A stretch of 64,000 bases of DNA, taken from NCBI GenBank assembly GCA_009691915.1, contig SIAD01000001.1, positions 432,755 to 496,754 of the forward strand, in the 5' to 3' direction. The notes below the pieces were generated by a model. It made no database searches, was not told the origin of the DNA, and saw nothing but the letters and a program-made list of their open reading frames with translations. Positions 9,859-18,252 of the stretch are shown here, piece after piece. This DNA comes from Phycisphaerales bacterium. Its GTDB lineage: Bacteria > Planctomycetota > Phycisphaerae > Phycisphaerales > SM1A02. Numbering within the stretch: position 1 is the stretch's first letter; each line of letters begins with the position of its first letter. The position numbers and the translations under genes were made by a program.

Positions 9859-12800
9859 TCAGCGGCCGCCCTGGGTGCGCGTGTTGAATCGCGAGTTCAG
9901 TTCTGCGGCCGCCTCAGTAGGCGTCGCTGGCAGCGGCGCGATGGTCGATCCATGGTCGGTCAGTTGATCCATGTCCTTGCACCAACCATGTAGATCAAGG
10001 ACGAACCATCGACTCCATCCCTCAGCCAGCGAGGGAAGCACCGCGTCAAATGTGAGGTTGATCCCCTCGCCCGAACCGAAGAGCGCGACCGCGCCGTCGG
10101 TGCTCGCAACGAGTTCGTGGCAGTCGACATCGGTGGCGGTGTAGTCCCCCTGCTGCATGCGACAGTCCCAGAGGGGCACGCGGTCAGAGGCGTTGTAATC
10201 GGGCCGTCGCTGGGGGTTGGTCGTGCGACGGGCAAAGCCGCACGCTACGACGCGGGCGGAGGTGGCCGCGATTGTCCGGACCTCGGCCTCCGGGCATGCT
10301 TCGGTGGCGATCAGACGCACCCGATCCACATAGAGTTCGTTGTTTGTTCGAATCCGCAGCGAGCGGCATCCCTCGGGGATGCGCAACGAATCCAGCGGAA
10401 AGGCGGCCTCTCTTGGCATCCCCGCTGGATAGCCGAACTCGTGGGCAATCTCGACCCACTCGCCCTTCGCCGGATCGAGCGCGTCGAAGGATGGGGGCGA
10501 CAGACCCGCCCCCGCCTGCCACATGGCGAAGTTCGTCTGGCAGTATGGGTATTCGATCCAGCCATCCATGAGGAGGACGGGGGCACCCAGCGCGCCGATG
10601 ATCGGCTCGGCAAACTCAAGAGTGAGCGTCCATTGATCGAGCGTGCGGCCAATGAAGCGCGGGTCGATCGGCCCGGGATCAACGGCGATGCCGTCGCGCT
10701 GCATGACCGCAGTCGTTGCCGCAACGGAGGGGCCGCCGCCATGCGCGACCTTCGCGGACTGAGGGAGCATCTCGCCTCGGTAGAACAGCGGCGCACCCGT
10801 CGGCTGGGGATCGCCAATTCCCATTCGCTCGTCGAGCGAGAGCGACCACCCCGGTGGCAGGTCGTAGGCCACAAGCGCCACCGCGTCGAGCGCCGTGAAC
10901 TCTTCCATCGGTTCAGCGACGGAGATCTCGTACCGACCGTTGCGCTCAATGAGTTTGGCTGCATCAATCGACACGCGCTCTCGGGGTCGCGGAGGCGCGT
11001 ACACCCCATCGAGACCACCGTGGTCATTGCGTGTCACCGAGGCGAGATATCCGAGCCCGCCAACACCGAGGCAGTCGGTCACAAACGCCATGCGAGCGCC
11101 GTCCCACGCAAAAATCACCGGGCAGCTGGAGATCTGCCGCTGAGATTCGACGATCACGGTGGGCCCGGGACCGACCGCGCGCTCGGTCTGCACGACACCA
11201 TCGGGCCAGTCGATGGAAATGAAGTCGATCGTCGTAGCGTCGCCGAGGCCGACGAGGCAGGGGTCTGTGGCGCGGGCCGTGGTGAGTGAGGTTCCCCAGG
11301 GCAGGCGGCGCATCGCACTCCAGTGCTGCCCGCTGCGTGCCGCACCGGCAGTTCCGATGCCGCTCGAATTCGTCCGCATCTGCTGCGATGGGTCGATGCG
11401 CCCTCGAAAGTCGATGGAGGCCACAGGCGCACGCGCCGGGCCGGGAAGTCGTGCTTGGAGTTGCCATCCCGTCAGCACAAGGCCAATGGAGCCGAGCACC
11501 GCAGGCCTGGCGGAGGAGTAGGAGTCCGCTGCGGAATCCTCAAGTCGCATGCGAAACTCTCCGGACTGGTCGTACACCATGACTCTGGGTCTCGGCGACC
11601 GAAACGCATCGAACACGATGTCCTTGTACTTCCCGCCGACTAGGAGGCTCGACAGGCCATGGCCGTCGATGTCGGCAACTGCCATCCATTCGATCCGCCC
11701 GAAGTACCGCTGGCTGACAACCCGGGGTCCGTCGCGTCCGAACTCCCACACGACGAGGTCTTCGAGCAACTTGGTACCGCGAAAGGCCCACTGGGTCGTA
11801 GCGACCATCGGCACTCCGTCCGTGTCTCTCATGAAGGCGAGTGCGTCCATGACAGGTACCGACTCGAACGCTGCGTACTTCGGATCCTGCCGCCACGCCC
11901 ACAGGCGATCGTTGATGAGGACCAGTGCCCTGGACGCAGCCAGTCGTGTCTTGACTGCGATGATGTCAAGATCGCCGTCGAGGTCTAAGTCCGAGAGTGC
12001 GGCTGTGCGGAATCGGTCCTGACTGGACTCGACGAGCGCACGCCGCTCCCACGATCCGTTGGCGAGGTTGTAGAGAATGTGGAGCGAGTAACTGTTGTGC
12101 CCAGGACTGTCGGCGGCGCTGACGAGAATGTCGAGGTCTCCGTCGTGATCGAGATCCGCAATCGCCAAGGGAGTGTCGTCGCCATGGGCAGCGGTGCCGA
12201 ATGACTTCTCGACCCAAGCGCCCCCTGGCCGTTGCTCGACCCAGTGGAGGTTGGGGGCGCTGTCGTGTCCCGGTCGATTGGCGTCCTGAATGATCGCATC
12301 AACAAGCCCATCGTTGTTGAGATCCCCCCACTCGAATCTCTCGATGAATCGGTACTTCGACAAGGGATGATCCGGCTCGGCCCGCCACGCCAGATCGCCC
12401 GTCGCCAGGAGGACGATCCCCTGCATCCCTTCACTGGAGTTCGCGCGCCAGATGAGATCAGTCTTGCCGTCGTTGTTGAGATCGATCACGGACTCGACAC
12501 CGGAAGGGCTAAGCCCCGCGGGCCACGCCTCGACAGACAGCGCGGTCCACGGGGCAAGGAGATCTCCCGCGCGCTCCTGGGGAACACAAGGGAGGCTCGG
12601 CAACGCCACTGCCGCAAGCGGGCCCATGCGCGTGTACTTGAACTGTGCTAGGGTCGATCGCGGGTTGTTGGACATCGCTTCGAAGTCTGCGAGCAGTGTT
12701 TTCGCGTCCTCGGTGCGCCCATCGCGCTCGGCGATTCGCTGAAGTCCGAGGAGAGCGCTTCGGAGGAACGGGTCTAGCTCCTGGGCACGCTCGTACTGTG

Positions 12801-13326
12801 TGCGCGCCGCGCTCGGATTCCCGGCCAGCTCCTCGCACTGTCCCGCGTAGTAGGCAGCAAAGGCATCGTCGGGCTTCTCCCTCGTGACCTCCCTGAGGAG
12901 CGGAAGAGCCTTCGCGCTCTCGCCCAGAAAGAGCTGCGCGATCGCGGTGCAGTACTTCGCCCGCGAGGCGACAAACGGGTCCGAGCACAGAGGCGCGAGC
13001 AACTCGATCGCCGTCGTCTGAGAACCCCCGGAGGTTTCGTTCATAACAGCGATCGCTTCATCGAGACGCGCATAGGGATTCGCCGGATCCTCCGCGAGAG
13101 CTCGTGCGAACGCTTCGCGCGCCTTGGCGAACTCGAACTGTCCCATCGACGCGGCGCCATCGTTGAGGGCCGCGGATACTGAAGCCGATACTGGGTACTC
13201 CTTTGGGCCTTGGTCGTCGCACCCAGGCATGACCAGCATGCCCAGCATGCCCAGCATGCCCAGCATGCCCAGCATGCCCAGCATGCCCAGCATGCCCAGC
13301 ATGCCCAGCATGACCCGAGGACTCAT
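9859..13326 (-). CDS. TPR/FG-GAP/ASPIC lipoprotein with minisatellite signal peptide
   Basis: Protein of 1155 aa. The ATG at 13326 overlaps the stop of the nitrilase gene (ATGA). The signal peptide is extraordinary: after MSPRV it is eight MLG triplets plus MLV, then the lipobox VMPGC with Cys36, encoded by a 9-bp minisatellite. TPR-like helices occupy about 45-215 ('FEFAKAREAFARALAEDPAN'). FG-GAP blades follow at about 250-560 ('VIDLNNDGKTDLIWR', 'IADLDHDGDLDILVS', 'LSDLDLDGDLDIIAV'), then an ASPIC/UnbV-like segment around 620-720 ('FISIDWPDGVVQTE'). The last about 430 residues are not recognised. Predicted lipid-anchored periplasmic or surface protein, linked by position to the pentaheme cytochrome. 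Confidence 0.82.
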   Translation of the reverse strand: MSPRVMLGMLGMLGMLGMLGMLGMLGMLGMLVMPGCDDQGPKEYPVSASVSAALNDGAASMGQFEFAKAREAFARALAEDPANPYARLDEAIAVMNETSGGSQTTAIELLAPLCSDPFVASRAKYCTAIAQLFLGESAKALPLLREVTREKPDDAFAAYYAGQCEELAGNPSAARTQYERAQELDPFLRSALLGLQRIAERDGRTEDAKTLLADFEAMSNNPRSTLAQFKYTRMGPLAAVALPSLPCVPQERAGDLLAPWTALSVEAWPAGLSPSGVESVIDLNNDGKTDLIWRANSSEGMQGIVLLATGDLAWRAEPDHPLSKYRFIERFEWGDLNNDGLVDAIIQDANRPGHDSAPNLHWVEQRPGGAWVEKSFGTAAHGDDTPLAIADLDHDGDLDILVSAADSPGHNSYSLHILYNLANGSWERRALVESSQDRFRTAALSDLDLDGDLDIIAVKTRLAASRALVLINDRLWAWRQDPKYAAFESVPVMDALAFMRDTDGVPMVATTQWAFRGTKLLEDLVVWEFGRDGPRVVSQRYFGRIEWMAVADIDGHGLSSLLVGGKYKDIVFDAFRSPRPRVMVYDQSGEFRMRLEDSAADSYSSARPAVLGSIGLVLTGWQLQARLPGPARAPVASIDFRGRIDPSQQMRTNSSGIGTAGAARSGQHWSAMRRLPWGTSLTTARATDPCLVGLGDATTIDFISIDWPDGVVQTERAVGPGPTVIVESQRQISSCPVIFAWDGARMAFVTDCLGVGGLGYLASVTRNDHGGLDGVYAPPRPRERVSIDAAKLIERNGRYEISVAEPMEEFTALDAVALVAYDLPPGWSLSLDERMGIGDPQPTGAPLFYRGEMLPQSAKVAHGGGPSVAATTAVMQRDGIAVDPGPIDPRFIGRTLDQWTLTLEFAEPIIGALGAPVLLMDGWIEYPYCQTNFAMWQAGAGLSPPSFDALDPAKGEWVEIAHEFGYPAGMPREAAFPLDSLRIPEGCRSLRIRTNNELYVDRVRLIATEACPEAEVRTIAATSARVVACGFARRTTNPQRRPDYNASDRVPLWDCRMQQGDYTATDVDCHELVASTDGAVALFGSGEGINLTFDAVLPSLAEGWSRWFVLDLHGWCKDMDQLTDHGSTIAPLPATPTEAAAELNSRFNTRTQGGR
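13232..13312 (-). repeat. 9-bp minisatellite, nine units, coding for the signal-peptide core
   Basis: On the + strand the unit is cccagcatg: eight perfect copies from 13241 to 13312, preceded by one variant copy (accagcatg, 13232-13240). On the coding strand each unit reads ATG CTG GGC (MLG) and the variant reads MLV. The unit is a multiple of three, so copy changes add or remove three residues without breaking the frame, and each unit carries an ATG. Confidence 0.97.
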
Positions 13327-14300
13327 GCCTGGCCTCGGGCGGCGCGAATCCTCCGATTGTTGGTCTCAATGTCGATCGCACCCTTGGGCGCCGGAGGAAA
13401 CCTCGTCCCCTGCATGTAGGTGTAGGCCTCGGTCCTGAGGTGGCTTCGCATGTCGTGACCACGACGGCGCTGGCGCTCTTCCCGAAGTGCGCCGATGTCA
13501 ATCGGCCCCACCACGATCTTCTCGCCCGGGCCGGGATCCGCCTGCGCCAGGATGCGCCCGTCGAAGTCGACGACCATCGAACCGCCCGGCCACGAGAACG
13601 GCGGATACGCCGCGACGCTTGCCCCCTGATTCGCGGCGACGACAAACATCGTGTTCTCGGCCGCGCGGGCCCGATTGAACAGCGTCCACCAGTCCATTGG
13701 TGGTGTCGCCCCCCAGGGATCCATGTACGCACTCACGCGCACGGCGACCTCGCAGCCATTGAAGGCCAGTTGCCGCGTCGCTTCCGGGAAGAGCCAGTCG
13801 TAGCAGATCGCGCACCCGATGTTTCCGATCTCCGTCTTGGCAACTGGGAAGTACGAGGCGGGATCACCGCCGAGGTCATGCGGGGACGCATGGACCTCCC
13901 AAGGGATCCACGGATTCACTTTGCGATAGGTGCTCAGGATCCCATCGGGCCCGCACAGGACGCTCGTATTGAAGACGACATCGTCGCGTTCAGGGTGCGC
14001 CTCCAGGAATGTTCCTGTCTGAATGAACACGCCGAACTTCCGGCAGGTCCTCACATACGCGTCAGTGTGTTCGTTTGGAAGTTGGACCGCCAGGTGCTTG
14101 CGGAGTTCGGGGATTGTCAGATAGATCGGGACGGCGTGAGCAAACTCCGGGAAGGCGAAGAGGCGCACGTCGAAGAATGGTTCGTAGGCCGCGACCGTCG
14201 ACTCCACCATCCCGCACATGCGTCCCACGCGCGAGGCGATGCCGCTGCGGTCGGTTGGGCAGTCGAAGGCTGTCTGGATGGCGGCCGCGTAGTAACGCAT
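13323..14300 (-). CDS. Nitrilase-superfamily carbon-nitrogen hydrolase
   Basis: With the ATG at 14300 the protein is 325 aa, the usual length for this family; the longer upstream frame is Arg-rich and overlaps the ferredoxin. The catalytic Glu-Lys-Cys triad is visible: E52 in 'FPEFAHA', K127 in 'TYRKVNPW' and C166 in 'AICYDWLFPE'. Family members hydrolyse nitriles, amides or N-carbamoyl compounds in the cytoplasm. The block 'AENTMFVVAANQG' fits the amidase-type branches, but the substrate cannot be read from sequence. The gene sits 28 bp after the ferredoxin and overlaps the TPR/FG-GAP lipoprotein by 4 bp (ATGA), so it should be translated in step with these redox proteins; no metabolic link is obvious. 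Confidence 0.87.
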   Translation of the reverse strand: MRYYAAAIQTAFDCPTDRSGIASRVGRMCGMVESTVAAYEPFFDVRLFAFPEFAHAVPIYLTIPELRKHLAVQLPNEHTDAYVRTCRKFGVFIQTGTFLEAHPERDDVVFNTSVLCGPDGILSTYRKVNPWIPWEVHASPHDLGGDPASYFPVAKTEIGNIGCAICYDWLFPEATRQLAFNGCEVAVRVSAYMDPWGATPPMDWWTLFNRARAAENTMFVVAANQGASVAAYPPFSWPGGSMVVDFDGRILAQADPGPGEKIVVGPIDIGALREERQRRRGHDMRSHLRTEAYTYMQGTRFPPAPKGAIDIETNNRRIRAARGQA

Positions 14301-14328
14301 GAGGGCGGGCACGGACGCTTGAATGCGT

Positions 14329-14727
14329 CTAGTGCGGAATCTCCTTGACGGCATTACGGTTCCACGCCGGAACACGCACGACAATCGGTCCCTTCCCCGT
14401 GATTTCGCACTGGCAGGCGAGTCGGCTGTTGCGCTGAATCCCCGGCGCCTCTTCGACGCGATCCTCTTCAGCCTCGCTCGCTTCCGCGACCTCGTTCGTG
14501 CCCGTTTCGACATAAATGTGACAGGTGGAGCAGGCGCAGACTCCGCCGCACGCGTGTTCAATGTTGATTCCGTGATCGATCGCCAGCTCGAGGAGCGACT
14601 CTCCCTCACCGCCTAAGAGTTCCCACTCCATGCGATCTGTTCCCGTCAGTCCCTCCGGATCTTCGAGAAGGAATCTGACCGCGACGACCGGTGGTCCGTG
14701 TTCGTGGCCATCACGCTTCATGTGCAT
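14329..14727 (-). CDS. Adrenodoxin-type 2Fe-2S ferredoxin
   Basis: About 132 aa from the ATG at 14727 (a second ATG at 14721 is equally possible; the longer upstream frame overlaps rlmN and is unlikely). The 2Fe-2S ligands are clear: 'HACGGVCACSTCHIYVE' supplies Cys-x5-Cys-x2-Cys, and 'SRLACQCEIT' supplies the fourth Cys. This spacing is that of vertebrate-type/ISC ferredoxins, which pass single electrons to Fe-S assembly or to oxygenases. It is the first gene of the leftward run that continues into the nitrilase and the multiheme cluster, and it is divergent from rlmN with only about 28 bp between start codons. Confidence 0.9.
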   Translation of the reverse strand: MHMKRDGHEHGPPVVAVRFLLEDPEGLTGTDRMEWELLGGEGESLLELAIDHGINIEHACGGVCACSTCHIYVETGTNEVAEASEAEEDRVEEAPGIQRNSRLACQCEITGKGPIVVRVPAWNRNAVKEIPH

Positions 14728-14755
14728 GGCGGAAGTGTATGGATTCCCGACTAGG

Positions 14756-15898
14756 ATGCGGAATCCGATGGCACGCACAGCGCCAGTTCGCGGACTCGCC
14801 GATGCGCCGTACTCCGCGTCGAGCCCCGATCCACTCTCGCTGACAAGCGCAGAGTTCATCGTCGCGTGCGCGGCGATCGGACTGTCACGACACGACGCGC
14901 TCGGGGGCTATCGTCGATTCCACCGACGAGGCGAACACGCCCCATGGATGGCCCTGCCGCCAACCCCACCGACCCGGCAGCTCGTCGACGATCGGACCCT
15001 CAAGTTCCTCCTGAGTGTGGACGAAGGGCTTGAGACGGAGAGCGTCGTGATTCCGATGCCTCATCGCACAGGCCGGTTCAGTAGAACGCTCTGCGTCTCG
15101 AGTCAGGTCGGCTGTGCGATGGGTTGCACCTTCTGCGAGACCGGGCAGATGGGGCTGATGCGCTCACTCACCGTGCGCGAGATCGTCCAGCAGCTGCATG
15201 TGGCACGGTTCGGCCTCACCCATCCCTTCCCCGACGAGACGAGGACGCCGACAGGCGGCTTCGACATCACCAACATCGTGTTCATGGGGATGGGCGAACC
15301 GATGGACAACCTTGATGCGGTCCTGCAGGCGGTTCGGATCCTCTGCGACATGAATGGACCGGCTATCGGCTGCTCGCGGGTGACGATCTCGACTGTCGGT
15401 CGCATCGAGGGCATCCGCAGGCTCGGTGAGTTCATCCAGCAGCACGGATTCCGCCGGGTTGGACTGGCGATCAGCCTCAACGCCCCCAACGATGAGATCC
15501 GCTCGTCGATCATGCCGATCAACCGGAGCGAGCCGCTCGCCGCGCTTCGACAGGCCATGACTGACTTTCCCAAGCGCCCCACCTCGGCGCTGTGCGCGGA
15601 GTATGTCCTCATTCCGGGAGTCAATGATCGGCCCGAGCACGCCGATGAGGTCTGCCAATTCCTTCGCGGGATCCGCTGCTCGCTCAATGTGATCCCCTAC
15701 AACCCTCGGCGCGAGAGTCCGTGGCCGGCTCCCGCCGATGAGACGGTCGATGCCTTTGTCGCCCGCGCGATCGCCAACGGTCAATTCACCAAGCGGCGAC
15801 GCACCAAGGGGCGGACAGCGATGGCCGCCTGCGGGCAGCTGGGAAATGAGCGCGTGCGCAAGCGGAAATTTGTGGATCTCTCGACACCTGGCCCCTGA
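14756..15898 (+). CDS. rlmN: Dual-specificity RNA methyltransferase RlmN (radical SAM)
   Basis: Protein of 380 aa from the ATG at 14756 (ATG 14768 also possible), normal for the family. The radical SAM cluster motif C120-AMG-C124-TF-C127 is followed by 'GLMRSLTVREIVQQ', 'NIVFMGMGEPMDN' (SAM-binding), 'GLAISLNAPNDEIRSSIMPI' and the C-terminal 'AACGQLGN', which holds the second catalytic Cys that carries the methyl group. RlmN methylates C2 of A2503 in 23S rRNA and A37 of some tRNAs. Cfr enzymes share these motifs, so RlmN versus Cfr-like is judged from the housekeeping context. It converges with the pdhC gene, with 14 bp between the stops. Confidence 0.88.
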   Translation: MRNPMARTAPVRGLADAPYSASSPDPLSLTSAEFIVACAAIGLSRHDALGGYRRFHRRGEHAPWMALPPTPPTRQLVDDRTLKFLLSVDEGLETESVVIPMPHRTGRFSRTLCVSSQVGCAMGCTFCETGQMGLMRSLTVREIVQQLHVARFGLTHPFPDETRTPTGGFDITNIVFMGMGEPMDNLDAVLQAVRILCDMNGPAIGCSRVTISTVGRIEGIRRLGEFIQQHGFRRVGLAISLNAPNDEIRSSIMPINRSEPLAALRQAMTDFPKRPTSALCAEYVLIPGVNDRPEHADEVCQFLRGIRCSLNVIPYNPRRESPWPAPADETVDAFVARAIANGQFTKRRRTKGRTAMAACGQLGNERVRKRKFVDLSTPGP

Positions 15899-15912
15899 AG
15901 AGGAGCCCGACC

Positions 15913-17241
15913 CTAGACCAGCAGCGTCGCCGGGTTCTCGATGTTCTGCTTGAGGCTCTTCAAGTACTCCGCCGCCATCGCCCCATCGATCACTCGATGG
16001 TCGAGGCTCAGGGTCGCGGCCATCTCGTGGCCGACTACGAGCTGGTGACTCCGCACGACCGGCTGTTCCAGTGCCGCCCCACAGGCCAGGATCGCACTGT
16101 TGGGCGGATTGATGATCGCCGTAAAGTTGTCGACCCCGAACATTCCGAGATTCGAAATCGTGAAGGTGGCCCCCTTCATGTCCTCGACACTCAGTCCGCG
16201 TGTTCTCGCCTTCTCCGCCAGCGCTCTTGTAGTCGAGGCGATTTCACGCAGCCCCTTGAGATCCGCCTGCTGGATGACCCCAACAACGAGGCCGCCGCCG
16301 CGTTCCGCCGGAAGCGAAATCGCCACCCCGATGTTCACATCGGCGTGCACGATGATTCGATCACCCGCCCACGAGGCGTTGAAGAACGAGTGTGTTCGCA
16401 TGGCGAGTGCGCACGCGCGCACCACGAAGTCGTTGACGCTCAGCTTGACCCCCTGCGGCGCGAGCTGCTCGTTCAGCATCGACCTCAGTTCGAGAAGCGG
16501 ATCCATGTTGAACCGCATCGAGACCTGATAGTGCGGGATCGTTGAAGTGCTCTCGACGAGCCGCCTGGCGATCGCCTGACGCATGCCGCTGACAGCGATT
16601 TCCCGCGAGCCTTCGCCCAGCGCGACGACTGGGACGGACAGGAACGACGACCCTGCGGACGCCGTCCGCGCGACGAGTGACCCAGCACCCGGCGTCGGCG
16701 CACCGCCCCCCGCGCGCATCCGCGCGGCGGCCGCAATGACATCCTGCCGGACGATCCTCCCGCCGGGTCCGCTGCCCGTGAGGATCGACATCGGAACTCC
16801 CATCTCGTCGGCCATGCGGCGTGCCAGCGGGGAAATTCGCACGCGCGCGGAGTCTTGCGCTGGCGAGACGCTGGCACTCCCACTCACCGCCGGGACGGGC
16901 CGAGCGTCACTCGCGGTCGTCGTGATGACTTCCGGGGCAGGCGGCGCAGTCGCCTGCGTTGTCACCGGGGGAACGGCAATCTCGGCCGCGGTCGCGCTAT
17001 CCCCTTCGACCGCAATCATCGCGATCGGCGTTCCCACCGGCACCTGGCGCCCAGCCTCAACCATGATCTTGCTGATGATGCCGTCGTCGTAGACAGGCAT
17101 TTCCATCGTCGCCTTGTCGGTCTCGATATCGGCGACGACATCCCCCGACGAGACCGCATCCCCCTCCTTCACATTCCAGCGGACGATGGTTCCAGCTTCC
17201 ATCGTGTCGGACAATCTTGGCATCGTCAGCTGGATTGGCAT
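15913..17241 (-). CDS. pdhC: Pyruvate dehydrogenase E2, dihydrolipoamide acetyltransferase
   Basis: Protein of 442 aa with the three E2 modules. One lipoyl domain has its lipoylation site at K43 ('ETDKATMEM'). After an Ala/Pro/Thr-rich linker comes a peripheral-subunit-binding domain at about 135-172 ('ISPLARRMADEMGV', 'GSGPGGRIVRQDV'). The catalytic acetyltransferase domain carries 'LDHRVIDGA' with H415 and D419. It moves acetyl groups from E1 to CoA. It is the last gene of the E1alpha-E1beta-E2 operon and starts 15 bp after the E1beta stop. No E3 (lipoamide dehydrogenase) gene is in the window. The 2-oxoacid is taken to be pyruvate from the E1 pair; branched-chain substrates cannot be excluded. 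Confidence 0.92.
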   Translation of the reverse strand: MPIQLTMPRLSDTMEAGTIVRWNVKEGDAVSSGDVVADIETDKATMEMPVYDDGIISKIMVEAGRQVPVGTPIAMIAVEGDSATAAEIAVPPVTTQATAPPAPEVITTTASDARPVPAVSGSASVSPAQDSARVRISPLARRMADEMGVPMSILTGSGPGGRIVRQDVIAAAARMRAGGGAPTPGAGSLVARTASAGSSFLSVPVVALGEGSREIAVSGMRQAIARRLVESTSTIPHYQVSMRFNMDPLLELRSMLNEQLAPQGVKLSVNDFVVRACALAMRTHSFFNASWAGDRIIVHADVNIGVAISLPAERGGGLVVGVIQQADLKGLREIASTTRALAEKARTRGLSVEDMKGATFTISNLGMFGVDNFTAIINPPNSAILACGAALEQPVVRSHQLVVGHEMAATLSLDHRVIDGAMAAEYLKSLKQNIENPATLLV

Positions 17242-17256
17242 AGTGCTCGGCGCGCT

Positions 17257-18252
17257 TCAGGCGCGGTAGAGGCAACTCCTGACCGCCTCGCAGATCCGCC
17301 GTGGATTGGGAAGATACTCCTGTTCGAGAGCGTGCGCGTAGGGAGTCGGCACATCCGCCGAGTGAACGCGGTGGACATGATTGTCGAGGTCGTCAAAGCA
17401 CTCGCGGTGGACCAGCGACGCGACCTCGCTGCCCGGCGAACCGAATGACCAGGACTGATCAACGACGACACACGCGCCAGTACGGCGCACGCTGCTCACA
17501 ATTGATCCCGCGTCGAGCGGTCGAATCGTCCTCATGTCGAGCACCTCGCAGGACACTCCCTCCTTGGCAAGCGCCTCGGCGGCCTCCAGCGCAAGATGGA
17601 CCGGTCGACCGAACGCCACGATCGTGCAGTCGTCGCCTCGGCGCGCCACCCGCGCCTGACCGAAGGGAATCAGGTACTCCTCTTCGGGAACTTCGCCCTT
17701 CATGCCAAGCAGCCGTTCGCTCTCAAGAAAGAACACCGGGTCGTCGCAACGGATCGCCGTCTTCATGAGCCCCTTGGCGTCGTAGGGATTCGACGGGATA
17801 GCCATCGTGAGCCCGGGAACATTCGAATAGAGCCCTTCGACGCTCCAGGAGTGCGTGGAGCCAAGCTGCCCGCCCGCCCCGTCGTTGCCTCGGAAGACAA
17901 TCGGGCAGCCGAATTGGCCGCCGGACATGTAGAGCATCTTGGGCGCGTTGTTGAGAATCTGATCGGCCGCGACAAGGCTGAACGACCAGGACATGAACTC
18001 GACGATGGGACGGAGCCCGAGCATTGCGGCACCGATGGCCATCCCTGCGAATCCGGATTCACTGATCGGCGTGTCGATCACCCGGCGCGGACCGAACTCG
18101 TCGAGCATCCCGCGACTCACTTTGTAGGCGCCGTTGTACTGAGCAACCTCTTCGCCCAGAAGCATCACGCGCGTGTCCCGCCGCATCTCCTCGCTCATCG
18201 CCTCTCGCAGCGCGTCGCGGAACTCGATCTCTCTCGCGGCGACAGCAGTCAC
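17257..18252 (-). CDS. pdhB: Pyruvate dehydrogenase E1 component, beta subunit
   Basis: Protein of 331 aa, standard length. The GTG at 18252 overlaps the E1alpha stop (GTGA). Recognisable blocks are 'VMLLGEEVAQYNGAYKVSRG', 'DTPISESGFAGMAIGAAMLG', 'PIVFRGNDGAGGQLGSTHSW' and 'TIVAFGRPVHLALEAAEALA'. The beta subunit contributes part of the thiamine diphosphate site and the transketolase C-terminal fold of the alpha2beta2 E1. It works in the cytoplasm with the genes on either side to convert pyruvate to acetyl-CoA. The overlap implies coupled translation with E1alpha. Confidence 0.93.
   Translation of the reverse strand: MTAVAAREIEFRDALREAMSEEMRRDTRVMLLGEEVAQYNGAYKVSRGMLDEFGPRRVIDTPISESGFAGMAIGAAMLGLRPIVEFMSWSFSLVAADQILNNAPKMLYMSGGQFGCPIVFRGNDGAGGQLGSTHSWSVEGLYSNVPGLTMAIPSNPYDAKGLMKTAIRCDDPVFFLESERLLGMKGEVPEEEYLIPFGQARVARRGDDCTIVAFGRPVHLALEAAEALAKEGVSCEVLDMRTIRPLDAGSIVSSVRRTGACVVVDQSWSFGSPGSEVASLVHRECFDDLDNHVHRVHSADVPTPYAHALEQEYLPNPRRICEAVRSCLYRA

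Noticed and set aside
13210..13438. Plus-strand frames of MPS or HAQ repeats
   Set aside because: They are antisense readings of the 9-bp minisatellite; the minus frame has a lipobox, a coupled start and 1100 conserved residues.
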